This document shows, piece after piece, positions 23,015-31,183 of a stretch of 64,000 bases of DNA. The stretch spans positions 5,208,001 through 5,272,000 of the forward strand of contig NZ_CP092362.2 in the NCBI RefSeq assembly GCF_022370635.2, written 5' to 3'. Under the pieces are notes generated by a model. The model ran no database searches, was not told the origin of the DNA, and saw nothing but the letters and a program-made list of their open reading frames with translations. Made by a program: the position numbers and the translations under genes. Each line of letters opens with the position of its first letter. Position 1 is the first letter of the stretch. This DNA is from Mycolicibacterium crocinum. Lineage in GTDB: Bacteria; Actinomycetota; Actinomycetes; Mycobacteriales; Mycobacteriaceae.

Positions 23015-24576
23015 TGGCCGACTACGACTATGTCGTGATCGGGGCCGGGTCGGCCGGCTGTGCGGTTGCCGCGCGCCTGGCCGAAGGACAGTCACGCGTC
23101 CTGCTGTTGGAGGCGGGCGGCTCCGACCGCCGGCTGACCGTCCGCGCACCGCTGGCCTTCGCCGCACAGATGGGCGGCCCCACCGACTGGGACTACCGCA
23201 CCGCCCCGGAGCCGGCATGCGACAACCGGATCATCCCGCAACCGCGCGGCCGGGTCCTCGGGGGCACCAGCTCGATGAACGCGATGGTGTGGATACGCGG
23301 CACCCGGATCGACTACGACGGCTGGGACCTGCCCGGCTGGGGCTGGTCCGATGTCGAGCCGGTGTTCCGACGCATCGAGTCGCACTACCTCGGCGGCCCG
23401 ACCCACGGGACATCCGGCCCGGTGCGCATCACACGGCTGCCGGAGCCCGACGTGACGTCCATCCGCTGGCTCGACAGTGCGCGGGCCGCCGGTGTCAGCG
23501 CCAACGAGGACATCGGTGGACCCGATCTCGACGGGTCGTCCATCGCGCCGGTGACGGTCTGGAAGGGCCAGCGGTGGAACACCGCGCGGGCGTATCTTCC
23601 TGCGGCGCCCCGACGTTCAAACTTCGCGGTCGTCACCGGCGCCCTGGTCCACCGTGTGGTGTTGCGCGACGGCCGTGCGGTGGGTGTCGAGTACGAGCGC
23701 AAGGGACATCGGCACATCGTCAACGCCAACAGCGAGATCATTCTGTCGGCCGGCGCCTACGGCACGCCGCACCTGTTGCAACTCTCCGGAATCGGCGCCG
23801 CCGACCACCTCCGGACCGTCGGAATCACACCCGTCGTCGAAAGTCTGAAGGTCGGGACCAATCTCACCGATCATCCCGCGGCGGCGATGAGTTGGGATGT
23901 GCGCGCTCGGTTCGTCGGACTGTCGGATGCGCAAAAGCCACAGTGGTTGCTGCGCTGGATCCTTCGCCGGACCGGAAAGCTCACCAGCAATGCGATGGAG
24001 GCCATCGCGCAGGTCCGATCCGATCCCGGCTTGCCCGCGCCAGACTTCCAGCTGATCCACTCCCCCAGCTACGTCAACCTGGTGGCGATGGAACGGGAGC
24101 TGCGTCGCGCGTCCTCGGTCCTGCAGTCCTTCTGGACGCCGAAGAGTCGCGGCACGGTGATGGCGCAATCGGCGGATCCGCATGCGCCACCGGAGATCCG
24201 GCTCAACACGCTGGCCGATCCCGCTGACGTCGCGGCGTTCATCCGCATTGTGCGGCGTACCCGTGAGATCGTCGCCGCCGAGCCGTTCGCCTCGGTGATC
24301 ACCACCGAACTGCACCCCGGCCCGGATATCGTCACCGACGCTCAGATCGAGGCGTGGCTGCGCGGTTCGGTCGCCACCACCGGGCACCCCGCCTGCTCGG
24401 CAGCCATGGGCAGCGATCCCGACAGTGTGCTCGACGAGAGACTCAGAGTGCGCGGTGTCCACGGGCTTCGGGTGGCGGACGCATCGGTGTTCCCGTGCAT
24501 TCCGCGGGCCAACACCAACGCCCCGGCCATCATGGTCGGTGAGCGGTGCGCCGACTTCGTCAAGGCAGACCAGTGA
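23014..24576 (+). CDS. GMC-family FAD oxidoreductase
   Basis: A 520-residue glucose-methanol-choline oxidoreductase. The dinucleotide-binding motif GAGSAGC begins at residue 10, followed by LLEAGG, the FAD-pyrophosphate segment PRGRVLGGTSSMNAM, and the C-terminal block with TTGHPACSAAMG and NTNAPAIMVGERC that holds the active-site His and Asn. It would oxidize an alcohol to an aldehyde or ketone. GTG 23014 overlaps the ferredoxin stop. Likely substrate is the hydroxylated product of the operon's oxygenase, by inference. Confidence 0.93.
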   Translation: MADYDYVVIGAGSAGCAVAARLAEGQSRVLLLEAGGSDRRLTVRAPLAFAAQMGGPTDWDYRTAPEPACDNRIIPQPRGRVLGGTSSMNAMVWIRGTRIDYDGWDLPGWGWSDVEPVFRRIESHYLGGPTHGTSGPVRITRLPEPDVTSIRWLDSARAAGVSANEDIGGPDLDGSSIAPVTVWKGQRWNTARAYLPAAPRRSNFAVVTGALVHRVVLRDGRAVGVEYERKGHRHIVNANSEIILSAGAYGTPHLLQLSGIGAADHLRTVGITPVVESLKVGTNLTDHPAAAMSWDVRARFVGLSDAQKPQWLLRWILRRTGKLTSNAMEAIAQVRSDPGLPAPDFQLIHSPSYVNLVAMERELRRASSVLQSFWTPKSRGTVMAQSADPHAPPEIRLNTLADPADVAAFIRIVRRTREIVAAEPFASVITTELHPGPDIVTDAQIEAWLRGSVATTGHPACSAAMGSDPDSVLDERLRVRGVHGLRVADASVFPCIPRANTNAPAIMVGERCADFVKADQ

Positions 24577-25319
24577 GCATCTTTGACGCTCACTTCCACA
24601 TCATCGATCCACGTTTTCCCTTGGTGCCCAACAACGGCTACCTGCCGGAGGAGTTCAGCGTTGCCGACTACCGCAGGCGGGTCGAACCGCTGCACGTGAC
24701 CGGCGGTGCGGTGGTCAGCGGATCCTTCCAGGCCTTCGACCAGAGTTACCTGAAAGAGTCTCTGGTGCAGCTCGGTTCGGGATTTGTCGGCGTCACCCAG
24801 CTCCCGGTCGATACGACGGACGACAACATTCTCGCGTTGCACCGCGCCGGTGTCCGGGCAGTTCGGTTCAATCTGTACCGCGGCGGCTCGGCAACAGTCG
24901 ACGACGTCGACACCCTCGCCCGCCGCGTGCACGACGTGGCCGGCTGGCATTCCGAGTTCTACCTCGACGCCGCCGACTTCGCCGAACTCGAACCAATCCT
25001 CGCACCCTTGCCACAGATCAGCATCGACCACCTGGCCATGTCGGACGATACTCGCGGCACGCTGCTGCGTCTGGTCGAGTCCGGAACCGTGGTCAAGGCA
25101 ACGGGATTCGGCCGGATCAGCGTCACCGATCCGGATGCCCTGATGCGCGCGATCGTGACCACGAATCCCGCTGCCCTGATCTTCGGCAGCGACCTACCCT
25201 CGACCCGCGCGGCGATCCCGTTCCAGGACAGCGATATCGAGCGCATTGCCAATGCCGTCGGCGCCGACCATGTCGATGCGGTGCTTGGCGCCAACGCGCG
25301 AGCCTTCTACCGGCTCTGA
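24573..25319 (+). CDS. Amidohydrolase family 2 (TIM-barrel metal-dependent hydrolase)
   Basis: A 248-residue TIM-barrel hydrolase with the N-terminal metal motif FDAHFHIID (His7, His9). Central His-containing segments include ISIDHLAM, and the late Asp motif is IFGSDLP. This family includes lactonases, decarboxylases and hydrolases of cyclic intermediates. GTG 24573 overlaps the GMC stop by GTGA; the longer upstream frame is an artefact. It is the last gene of the catabolic operon and could open or decarboxylate a ring-derived intermediate. It overlaps the convergent TetR gene by 13 bases. Confidence 0.87.
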   Translation: MSIFDAHFHIIDPRFPLVPNNGYLPEEFSVADYRRRVEPLHVTGGAVVSGSFQAFDQSYLKESLVQLGSGFVGVTQLPVDTTDDNILALHRAGVRAVRFNLYRGGSATVDDVDTLARRVHDVAGWHSEFYLDAADFAELEPILAPLPQISIDHLAMSDDTRGTLLRLVESGTVVKATGFGRISVTDPDALMRAIVTTNPAALIFGSDLPSTRAAIPFQDSDIERIANAVGADHVDAVLGANARAFYRL

Positions 25320-25960
25320 GAAAACAACTGGCCGCGCAGCAACTGTTTGAGCGCGGCGACCGTCGCATGGTATTCGGCAGGAGGTGGTGCGCTGGCGGCG
25401 TATTCGTTCAGGCCCCGGAAGACCAGGTACACCGCGTCGGCCGCGCTCTCCACCTCCACGCCGCGTCCCAACACCTTCTCGCGGGCCCCCTGTTCGAGGA
25501 TGTCGCGGATCAGGTTGCGCAGCGCCACGAATCGAGAGTCGCTGTTCTCGGCGAGATGCAGGTGCTGCGGGCTCTCGGCCCGGATGGCCCGGTCGAAGGC
25601 GACGGCAAGCGGATAGTCCTGCATCACCCGCACACTCTCGTCCAGGACGGCCATCAGCTTGTCCAACGTCGCGGCGTTCTCCTCGGCGGCCTGTTCGAGC
25701 CTCGGCACCGCGATGGTCGCGACCTCGTCGAACGTCGCCTTCACGAGCTCGGCCTTGTTCGGAAAGTAGTGATAGAGGCTGCCGCTGGTCATATTCGCCT
25801 CGCGGGCGATCTCGCGGATCGTCGTTCGGGAGTAACCGACCTCGGCGACGCAGCGCATCGTCGCCTCGAGGATCCGCCGCCTCGTCTCCTCGCTGTTGGC
25901 GCCCACCGGCCGGCCGAGGAGCGAGGAATTGGCCGACGCTGCACCTTTGGGTTTCGCCAT
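25307..25960 (-). CDS. TetR-family transcriptional regulator of the catabolic cluster
   Basis: A 217-residue TetR regulator. After a short basic leader the helix-turn-helix spans about residues 25-72, with TTIREIAREANMTSGSLYHYFPNK as recognition region. The C-terminal part is an all-helical ligand-binding and dimerization domain. ATG 25960 is chosen because it begins the KPKG leader; the ORF further upstream overlaps the divergent SDR. It faces the Rieske operon tail to tail and is divergent from the SDR gene, a position expected of the local repressor. Confidence 0.92.
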   Translation of the reverse strand: MAKPKGAASANSSLLGRPVGANSEETRRRILEATMRCVAEVGYSRTTIREIAREANMTSGSLYHYFPNKAELVKATFDEVATIAVPRLEQAAEENAATLDKLMAVLDESVRVMQDYPLAVAFDRAIRAESPQHLHLAENSDSRFVALRNLIRDILEQGAREKVLGRGVEVESAADAVYLVFRGLNEYAASAPPPAEYHATVAALKQLLRGQLFSQSR

Positions 25961-25967
25961 CGCTTCC

Positions 25968-26004
25968 AGAAGCTTCTCACAGTCGCGATGCGATCGGTTA
26001 GAGT
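25968..26004. promoter_or_regulatory. Divergent TetR/SDR control region
   Basis: The 51-bp gap holds a perfect palindrome AGAAGCTTCT (25968-25977), close to the TetR start. It also holds a -10 element TAGAGT (25999-26004), 7 bases before the SDR GTG (26012), indicating a leaderless SDR transcript. The AT-rich operator at 20462 is not repeated here. Confidence 0.4.
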
Positions 26005-26011
26005 CCGCGTC

Positions 26012-26833
26012 GTGGGAGACCTCATCGACACCGTCGCCGTCGTCACCGGCGCGGCCCGCGGCCAGGGCCGCAGTCATGCCGTGGCGCTGGCCGCCGAAGG
26101 CGCCGACATCATCGCCATCGACCGCTGCGCCGATATCGACTCGATCCCCTACCCGCTGGCCTCCAAGGACGACCTCGACGAGACCGTCCGGCTGGTCGAG
26201 GCCCAGGGGCGCCGGGTCGTTCCCGTCGTCGCCGACGTCCGCGACCTGGCCGCGTTGCAGGCCGGGGTGCAGAGCGGCGTGGACGCTCTCGGTGACGTCG
26301 ACATCGTTGTGGCCAACGCCGGGGTGGTGGCGATCGGGCTGAAGGATCCGCTCGACACCGACGTGTACCGCGACATCGTCGAAACCAACCTCAACGGGGT
26401 CTGGCACACCATCGCGGCCACGGTGCCCTCGATCATCCGCAAGGGCCGCGGCGGCGCCATCATCTTGACGAGCTCCGCGCAGGGACTCGTCGGCAAGGGC
26501 GGCGACGGCAGCGCGGCGATGTTCGCCTACGCCGCCGCCAAGCACGGTGTCGTCGGGCTGATGCGCTCGGCGGCCAATGCCTATGCACAGCACAACATCC
26601 GGGTCAACACCGTGCACCCCAGCGGCGTCGGCACCCCGATGATCCTCAACGACCACACGCTCAAGACGTTCCAGGAGAACCCCAACGGTGCCGCCCTGTC
26701 GGCGAATCTGTTGCCGGTCCCCTTCGTCGAGGCCGAGGACGTCACCAACGTCGTGGTGTTCTTGGCAAGCCCGAAGGCCCGCTACATCACCGGTGTCGCA
26801 TTACCGATCGATGCCGGACACGCGGTGATGTGA
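26012..26833 (+). CDS. Mycofactocin-type short-chain dehydrogenase
   Basis: A 273-residue SDR with TGAARGQGRSHA as nucleotide-binding loop, NAG in VVANAGV, a Ser in ILTSSAQG, and Tyr-x3-Lys in FAYAAAKHG. The ARGQGRSHA loop and the insert after IDRCADIDSIPYPLAS are characteristic of the mycobacterial SDR group often associated with mycofactocin and carveol-type dehydrogenases. Such enzymes hold NAD(H) tightly and may pass electrons to mycofactocin. GTG 26012 is leaderless. It probably oxidizes a hydroxylated intermediate of the nearby cluster. Confidence 0.88.
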   Translation: MGDLIDTVAVVTGAARGQGRSHAVALAAEGADIIAIDRCADIDSIPYPLASKDDLDETVRLVEAQGRRVVPVVADVRDLAALQAGVQSGVDALGDVDIVVANAGVVAIGLKDPLDTDVYRDIVETNLNGVWHTIAATVPSIIRKGRGGAIILTSSAQGLVGKGGDGSAAMFAYAAAKHGVVGLMRSAANAYAQHNIRVNTVHPSGVGTPMILNDHTLKTFQENPNGAALSANLLPVPFVEAEDVTNVVVFLASPKARYITGVALPIDAGHAVM

Positions 26834-27742
26834 ACGCAGGTACAGCAATCCGCTGACGGTCACGATCAGCCACGCCGCGAACGCCACCCAGAAGAACACC
26901 AGCGACGCGGTGACGAACGCAGCCAGTCCGGTCTCGCGCGACATCGCGAACGTCGCCGCCGAGTACATGCCCAGCGGGAACACCATCGCCCACCACACAC
27001 CCCGAAACCCCCACGCGCCGGGAAGATTCAGGCGCCGGATCGCGAAGTAGACCAGCACCGGAATCCACAGTGTCGCAAGCACCCAGGTGACCACGGTGAT
27101 CGCCACCACCGCATCCGCGGGCCACACCCGATGAATACGATCACCGGCCAGGGTCGCGATCGCCAGGCCACCCATCAGGATCCAGCCGTCCGGTTCGAAC
27201 CCGCCGGGGTCCAGCCGTTCGTGAAACGCCCGCCACAGGATCAGCGCCGTCATCACGGCGTACACCACGAGCGCGAGCGCCCAGAACATTAGCGCGCCGA
27301 ACAGCCAGTGCAGGTCGGCGGCCAGGATCGCCACTCCCGACGTCGCCACACTAGCCAATTCCCATGCGCCGTGCGAACAGTCGCGCAATCCGATCCAGCG
27401 AATCTGCCACATTCGGCGGATCACCACCGGCGTCAGTGTGAGCCAGAACTGCAGGGCCAGCGCGGCCAGTATCCACAGCGCGATCCGATACTCGGCCAGC
27501 CGCGCTCCCAACACCGCGCACGCCGCCACGTAGGTGAACATCCGCAGCAGAACGTCGGGGTCGCGAAAGTCCGGTGGTGATCGCCGCCAGGACAGCGCAC
27601 ACGCCACAACGAGCACCGGCAGTGCACACGCAGCAATCACGACCAGCACCAAGCTGATCCAGCGATACCCGTGGTCGGCCGCGGAGATCGAGACGATGCC
27701 CGTCGCCATCACCGCCGCGAACACGTCGGGCGGTGGCCGCAT
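26801..27742 (-). CDS. TDT-family (SLAC1-like) anion/dicarboxylate transporter
   Basis: A 313-residue membrane protein with about 10 hydrophobic helices. It is of the tellurite-resistance/dicarboxylate transporter (TDT) superfamily, which includes SLAC1 anion channels. The N-terminus PPDVFAAVMATGIVSISA matches the family's first helix with its MATG motif. Later blocks are HGAWELASVATSGVAILA and WWAMVFPLGMYSAATF. ATG 27742 begins 2 bases after the cyp126 stop on the same strand, so they may be cotranscribed. Its 3' end overlaps the convergent SDR by 33 bases. Confidence 0.88.
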   Translation of the reverse strand: MRPPPDVFAAVMATGIVSISAADHGYRWISLVLVVIAACALPVLVVACALSWRRSPPDFRDPDVLLRMFTYVAACAVLGARLAEYRIALWILAALALQFWLTLTPVVIRRMWQIRWIGLRDCSHGAWELASVATSGVAILAADLHWLFGALMFWALALVVYAVMTALILWRAFHERLDPGGFEPDGWILMGGLAIATLAGDRIHRVWPADAVVAITVVTWVLATLWIPVLVYFAIRRLNLPGAWGFRGVWWAMVFPLGMYSAATFAMSRETGLAAFVTASLVFFWVAFAAWLIVTVSGLLYLRSHHRVSGIDR

Positions 27743-27743
27743 C

Positions 27744-28955
27744 TCAGCCAAGTTCGACGAACATGTGCCGGATGCCGGTGTGCCGGTTGCTCCGGGCCCA
27801 CTCGACCGGCTTGACCACGCGGACCTCGGAGAAGCGGCTGAGCAGTTCTTCGTAGAGGACGCGAAGCTCGAGGCGGGCCAGGTTGGCGCCGAGGCAGTAG
27901 TGCACACCCTGACCGAAACCCAAGTGAGGGTTACGTTTACGGCCCACATCGAAACAGTCCGGATCGTCGAACACCGACCCGTCGCGGTTGGCCGAACCCT
28001 CCCAGACCAGTACCTTGTCACCGGCGCGGATCGCGCAGCCACCGAGTTCGGTGTCCCGGGTTGCGGTGCGCCGCTTCGACGGTGACGGCGAAGTCCAGCG
28101 GATGATCTCTTCGACGGCGGTCGGCAGCAGCTCGGGATCGTCCCGCAGCCGCCGGTACTGGTCCGAGTTCTGCGCCAGCGCATGCAGACCACCGGCCACC
28201 CCGTTGCGCGTCGTCTCCGCACCCGCACTGAACAGCAGCGAGAAGAACATGTACAACTCGACGTCGGACAGTGGATCAGTCGTGGCGTTGGCTACTACCG
28301 AGAGCATGTCGTCCGTCGGCTGCACCTGCTTGGCCGTGATCAGCTCCATACCGTAGGCGAACATCCGCGACCCGGCCTCCTCGACCGACATCGTCCCCAC
28401 CTCGCCGCGCCGGGAATCTCCGAAGTCGAAGCTCGGCTCGATCGCGCGGAACAACCAATGCCGTTCGCTTTCCGGCACTCCCAGCAGGATGCAGATCATC
28501 TGCATGGGCAGTTCGGCGGCGACGTCGACCAGGAAATCGAAGGGCACCCCGGGCTGGACGGCGTCCAGCAGTGCCCGGGCACGCGCGCGCAGGTCGTCCT
28601 CGACCCGGCGGATCATCCGCGGGGTCAGGCCCGAACTGACCAGCCGCCGGATGTGCGTGTGGCGCGGGTCGTCCATCATATTGAGCACCTGCCCGGCCAC
28701 CGGCAGATCCTGCAGCAGGGTGCCACCGTAGGGCCGGTCTCCCCCGGTCACCGACGAGTAGGTATCCGCATCTCGGAGCACGGCAAGGGTTTCGGCGTGC
28801 GTCGCCACCGACCAGAAGCCCTCCCCGTCGGGGGTGTGCTCGGTGGGCTCATGCCAGTACACCGGGGCTTCGCGGCGATGGATCGCGAACAGATGATGCG
28901 GGAACCCGTCGGCGAAGTTATCGAGGTCGGTGAAGTCGATGTCGCGCAGCAACAT
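27744..28955 (-). CDS. cyp126: Cytochrome P450 CYP126
   Basis: A 403-residue bacterial P450, closely like recalled M. tuberculosis CYP126 along its length. Visible motifs are the I-helix oxygen-activation FSAGAETTRN, the K-helix EEIIRW (ExxR) and the heme-binding FGQGVHYCLGANLAR with the proximal Cys. It lies directly after purB on the same strand, 6 bases apart, exactly as in M. tuberculosis. That conserved adjacency hints at co-regulation with purine synthesis, but the natural substrate is unknown. ATG 28955 is the start. Confidence 0.95.
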   Translation of the reverse strand: MLLRDIDFTDLDNFADGFPHHLFAIHRREAPVYWHEPTEHTPDGEGFWSVATHAETLAVLRDADTYSSVTGGDRPYGGTLLQDLPVAGQVLNMMDDPRHTHIRRLVSSGLTPRMIRRVEDDLRARARALLDAVQPGVPFDFLVDVAAELPMQMICILLGVPESERHWLFRAIEPSFDFGDSRRGEVGTMSVEEAGSRMFAYGMELITAKQVQPTDDMLSVVANATTDPLSDVELYMFFSLLFSAGAETTRNGVAGGLHALAQNSDQYRRLRDDPELLPTAVEEIIRWTSPSPSKRRTATRDTELGGCAIRAGDKVLVWEGSANRDGSVFDDPDCFDVGRKRNPHLGFGQGVHYCLGANLARLELRVLYEELLSRFSEVRVVKPVEWARSNRHTGIRHMFVELG

Positions 28956-28961
28956 TGGCGT

Positions 28962-30392
28962 CTACAGGATCGCGCCGGGGGTGTACTTGGCGGCCTCGGG
29001 GTAGTCACTCACCAGCTGATCGACGGCGGCGATCACCTGGTCGACCTGACTGCCGGCCGCCCCGGTGAACGCCTGCTTGTTGGCGAGCGCGGCGTCCAGC
29101 TCTGCACGGTCCAATGGCAGTCGGGGGTCGGCTGCCAGCCGGTCCAATAAGTCTGGCTCCAAACCCTTCTCGCGCATCGCCAGTGCGACGGCGACCGCAT
29201 GCTCCTTGATGACCTCGTGCGCGGTTTCGCGGCCCACGCCGGCCCGGACCGCCGCGATCAACACCTTGGTGGTGGCCAGGAACGGCAGGTAGCGATCCAG
29301 TTCCCGCGTGATCACCGCGGGGTAGGCACCGAACTCGTCGAGCACCGTCAGGAACGTCTCGATCTGCCCGTCCATGGCGAAGAACGCGTCCGGCAGCGCG
29401 ACCCGGCGCACCACCGAGCAGAAGACGTCACCTTCATTCCATTGCGCGCCAGCCAGTTCCGCGGCCATCGAGGCATAGCCGCGCAGAATGACCTGCAGTC
29501 CGTTGACCCGTTCGCAGCTGCGGGTGTTCATCTTGTGGGGCATCGCCGACGAACCGACCTGGCCCGGCGCGAACCCCTCGGTGACCAACTCGTGGCCTGC
29601 CATCAGCCGCACGGTGTGCGCGAATGACGACGGACCTGCGCCGAGCTGGACCAGCGACGAGAGCACGTCGTGATCCAGGGAGCGGGGATAGACCTGGCCG
29701 ACGCTGGTGAAAACCGCGTTGAAGCCGAGGAATTCGGCGACGCGACGTTCCAGTTCGGCCAGCCGGACGGCGTCACCGTCGAACAGGTCGAGCATGTCCT
29801 GGGCGGTGCCCATCGGGCCCTTGATGCCACGCAGCGGGTAGCGGTCGATCAGCTCGCGAATCCGCGTCAGCGCGACCAGTGTCTCTTCTGCCGCCGACGC
29901 GAACCGCTTGCCCAACGTGGTGGCCTGCGCGGCGACGTTGTGGCTGCGGCCGGCCATCACCAGATCGCGGTAGAGCAGCGCGCTCTCGGCCAGGCGGGCG
30001 ACGACCGCAACCCCGTGCGCATGCACGAGTTCCAGCGAGCGGCGAATCTGCAGCTGCTCGACATTCTCGGTGAGGTCGCGGCTCGTCATGCCCTTGTGCA
30101 CGTGTTCGTGTCCGGCGAGGGCGTTGAATTCCTCGATGCGGGCCTTGACGTCGTGGCGGGTGACCCGCTCGCGGGCGGCGATCGACGCGAGGTCGACCTG
30201 CTCGAGCACCCGCTCGTAGTCCTCGACCACACCCTCGGGCACCGAGACGCCGAGCTCGGACTGGGCACGCAGCACCGCCAGCCACAGCCTGCGTTCGGCG
30301 ACGATCTTCGCTTCCGGCGACCAGATCGCGACCATCTCCGCGCTGGCATACCGTCCGGCCAGTACGTTGGGAATGGGTGCGTGGATTGTCAC
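28962..30392 (-). CDS. purB: Adenylosuccinate lyase PurB
   Basis: A 476-residue lyase acting twice in purine synthesis: SAICAR to AICAR and adenylosuccinate to AMP, releasing fumarate. The superfamily signature GSSAMPHKMN is present, together with HEHVHKGMTSRDLTEN and GRSHNVAAQATTLGKRFA active-site blocks. GTG 30392 follows a TAAGCT -10-like element by 8 bases, which suggests a leaderless message. cyp126 follows 6 bases after the stop. The gene is divergent from and slightly overlapped by the long reading frame of the DUF429 gene, whose real start is further downstream. Confidence 0.97.
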   Translation of the reverse strand: MTIHAPIPNVLAGRYASAEMVAIWSPEAKIVAERRLWLAVLRAQSELGVSVPEGVVEDYERVLEQVDLASIAARERVTRHDVKARIEEFNALAGHEHVHKGMTSRDLTENVEQLQIRRSLELVHAHGVAVVARLAESALLYRDLVMAGRSHNVAAQATTLGKRFASAAEETLVALTRIRELIDRYPLRGIKGPMGTAQDMLDLFDGDAVRLAELERRVAEFLGFNAVFTSVGQVYPRSLDHDVLSSLVQLGAGPSSFAHTVRLMAGHELVTEGFAPGQVGSSAMPHKMNTRSCERVNGLQVILRGYASMAAELAGAQWNEGDVFCSVVRRVALPDAFFAMDGQIETFLTVLDEFGAYPAVITRELDRYLPFLATTKVLIAAVRAGVGRETAHEVIKEHAVAVALAMREKGLEPDLLDRLAADPRLPLDRAELDAALANKQAFTGAAGSQVDQVIAAVDQLVSDYPEAAKYTPGAIL

Positions 30393-30430
30393 AGAGCACT
30401 AGCTTACGGTCGTCGGGCAAGCTGGCCTGC

Positions 30431-31165
30431 GTGTACTTCGCCGGCGTCGACCTCGCGTGGGGTGAGCGCAACCCCACCGGGGTTGCGGTCGTCGACGCCA
30501 GCGGGTCGCTGCGGCATGTCGCGGCGGCCAGCGACGACGCCAACATCCTGGCTCAACTGGCCCCGTACGTCACCGGTCCCTGCGTGGTCGCGGTCGACGC
30601 CCCGCTGGTCGTGACCAATCCGACCGGCACCAGGCCGGGCGAGACGCTGCTGAACCGGGACTTCCGCCGCTTCCACGCCGGGGCGTATCCCGCCAACACC
30701 GGGCTGGCGTGGTTCGCCGACGGCGGCCGCGGCGCCCGGCTGTGCCGGGCAATGGACCTTAACCTCGACCCGCGCTCCGCCTCGCCACGCAAAGCGTTGG
30801 AGGTGTTTCCGCACGCGGCCGGTGTCGTGTTGTTCGGCCTGGAGCGCACCCTGAAGTACAAGCACAAGACCGGTCGGGATTTCCCGCAGCTGCAGACCGA
30901 GCTGCTGCGATTGATCGGCTATATCGAAGGCCTTCGCAATGCCAGCCCACCCCTGCGGGTTGACGGTGACGACGGCTGGCGTGAGCTCACTGAGTCGGTG
31001 CGCGCTGCGACCCGCAAGTCGCAGTTGCGCAAGGCCGAGGACCCGGTCGACGCGGTGCTGTGCGCCTACGTCGCGCTGTTCGCCACCAGGAGACCCGACG
31101 ACGTGACGATCTACGGCGACCCGAACACCGGCTGCATCGTCACCCCAACACCGCCGTCGAACTAG
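30431..31165 (+). CDS. DUF429-domain protein
   Basis: A 244-residue protein of the DUF429 family, an RNase H-like fold of unknown activity. It opens YFAGVDLAWGERNPTGVAVVD, with the Asp typical of that fold's first strand. It then shows VVAVDAPLVVTNPTGTRPGE and the late acidic segment KAEDPVDAVLCAYVA, which could complete a metal site. GTG 30431 is chosen as the point where family similarity starts; earlier codons overlap purB. It is divergent from purB with 38 bases between starts. No function can be assigned. Confidence 0.78.
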   Translation: MYFAGVDLAWGERNPTGVAVVDASGSLRHVAAASDDANILAQLAPYVTGPCVVAVDAPLVVTNPTGTRPGETLLNRDFRRFHAGAYPANTGLAWFADGGRGARLCRAMDLNLDPRSASPRKALEVFPHAAGVVLFGLERTLKYKHKTGRDFPQLQTELLRLIGYIEGLRNASPPLRVDGDDGWRELTESVRAATRKSQLRKAEDPVDAVLCAYVALFATRRPDDVTIYGDPNTGCIVTPTPPSN

Positions 31166-31183
31166 GCTGCGGCAGAGGCATTT

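Noticed and set aside
24546..24572. Longer amidohydrolase start at ATG 24546
   Set aside because: It lies inside the GMC gene; GTG 24573 with GTGA overlap gives the family N-terminus FDAHFH.
25307..26656. A 449-residue product extending the TetR upstream
   Set aside because: The extra 232 codons are antisense to the SDR and have no helix-turn-helix or other family pattern; the regulator begins at ATG 25960.
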